Below, piece after piece: positions 63,326-64,000 of a stretch of 64,000 bases of DNA. The notes under the pieces were generated by a model that worked only from the letters and a program-made list of their open reading frames with translations, had not been told where the DNA came from and ran no database searches. This DNA is from Dipylidium caninum. Its lineage: Eukaryota > Platyhelminthes > Cestoda > Cyclophyllidea > Dipylidiidae. Position numbers and translations under genes: made by a program. The stretch covers positions 248,001-312,000 of the forward strand of contig QEYB01000533.1 of assembly GCA_017562135.1 (NCBI GenBank), given 5' to 3'. Position 1 is the stretch's first letter, and each line of letters begins with the position of its first letter.

Positions 63326-64000
63326 GTGAGTCTTGATTGGTTGATCCTGCGACTCTGCGACGAATTGTGACCAATCACAGAATGGCTCGTCAGTAAGGCG
63401 AAAATCGGAGGGATTTCATTCGTTCTGCCGACCTATAATCAGACTAGCGTAATTCCCGATGCTTGCCTTGTTTTCCGACGTCACCTGAAGTAATCCCGAA
63501 AGGTTTCTTCTACACGGGGAAAATAGATGCCATTAAGTACTCTAAAAGAAAACCGAAGTTGGGCGATTTTTCATACCCACTGACATAAGAGACTGAGGAA
63601 GAGGCGGTCGATTAACCCACCATGTTTTTGACCACAGAGAGGCGAGTGATAATTTTAATGTTGCTTTTGGAAGCGAGGAGACTGAGCGTGGCATAACTCC
63701 CCTAAGAGTCTTCTCAATATTCTCAATGCATGTCTCTAAGACGGTGGGTGAAAAAGGTTACATGTACGGTCCTTCAGATACCACGTCAGAGTTTGTGGTA
63801 TCACTTGCTTGCTGACTATGGCTGCAATCGTAAGACTCATCCATTGTCTCCTCTTCACTTCGGCACAAGAGTTTATTTAGTCTCTTGTTAACAATGCAAA
63901 TTGTAAACGCCGTTGGAAAAAGTAACGGCACCCAAGGCCACTTAGACATCCCGCAAAAAGCCGTTTAGTTTAATATAGCATGAGGTAGCAACAATGTGTG
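63326..64000 (+). other. DNAH6 intron running off the right edge
   Basis: It starts with a GTGAGT donor right after the AAA4 P-loop. No sequence resembling the next conserved block (LAAHICGY-like) is seen before the window ends, so the intron is at least 675 nt long. Confidence 0.8.

Noticed and set aside
1..64000. Toxin, viral, CRISPR, plasmid or bacterial defence genes
   Set aside because: No such domain, repeat array or prokaryotic gene layout was found on either strand.

Overview
This is eukaryotic, multi-exon DNA. The best guess is a parasitic flatworm (tapeworm or fluke). Coding exons are GC-rich and lie in longer, more AT-rich introns. Two genes have clusters of GT-AG micro-introns of only about 31-38 nt at their 5' ends, with introns growing toward the 3' end, a layout known from platyhelminths. 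The standard genetic code fits every gene. I see no operon, plasmid, phage, CRISPR or intact transposon signature. The organism call is an inference from gene structure.

Five protein-coding genes can be read by joining exons with consistent splice phases. (1) 1799-18089, +: 3' part of an ORP9-type oxysterol-binding-related protein (OSBPL9); its PH-domain end should lie left of the window. (2) 25218-21743, -: a complete SAS-6 centriole cartwheel protein (SASS6), 13 exons, 598 residues. (3) 26233-29611, +: the GPI-anchor inositol acyltransferase PIGW, arranged head-to-head with SASS6 over about 1 kb. (4) 30251-35647, +: PPWD1, a WD40 plus cyclophilin spliceosomal peptidyl-prolyl isomerase. (5) about 36570 to beyond the right edge, +: the first 60% or so of an axonemal inner-arm dynein heavy chain that matches DNAH6, with 31 consecutive in-phase exons from the N-terminal stem through the P-loops of AAA1 to AAA4.

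Layout: OSBPL9 and SASS6 converge on a 3.6 kb stretch without recognisable genes. SASS6 and PIGW diverge. PIGW, PPWD1 and DNAH6 follow head-to-tail with 0.6-0.9 kb gaps. The genes serve separate processes: lipid transfer at ER contact sites, centriole assembly, GPI-anchor synthesis, pre-mRNA splicing and ciliary motility. Only SASS6 and DNAH6 share a theme, cilia.

Most unusual points: the nine-step micro-intron ladder in SASS6; an 83-nt near-perfect inverted copy of a DNAH6 exon inside another DNAH6 intron; three likely GC-AG introns; and a threefold GPLP motif with a frame break in the first PPWD1 exon. No wholly new system was found.
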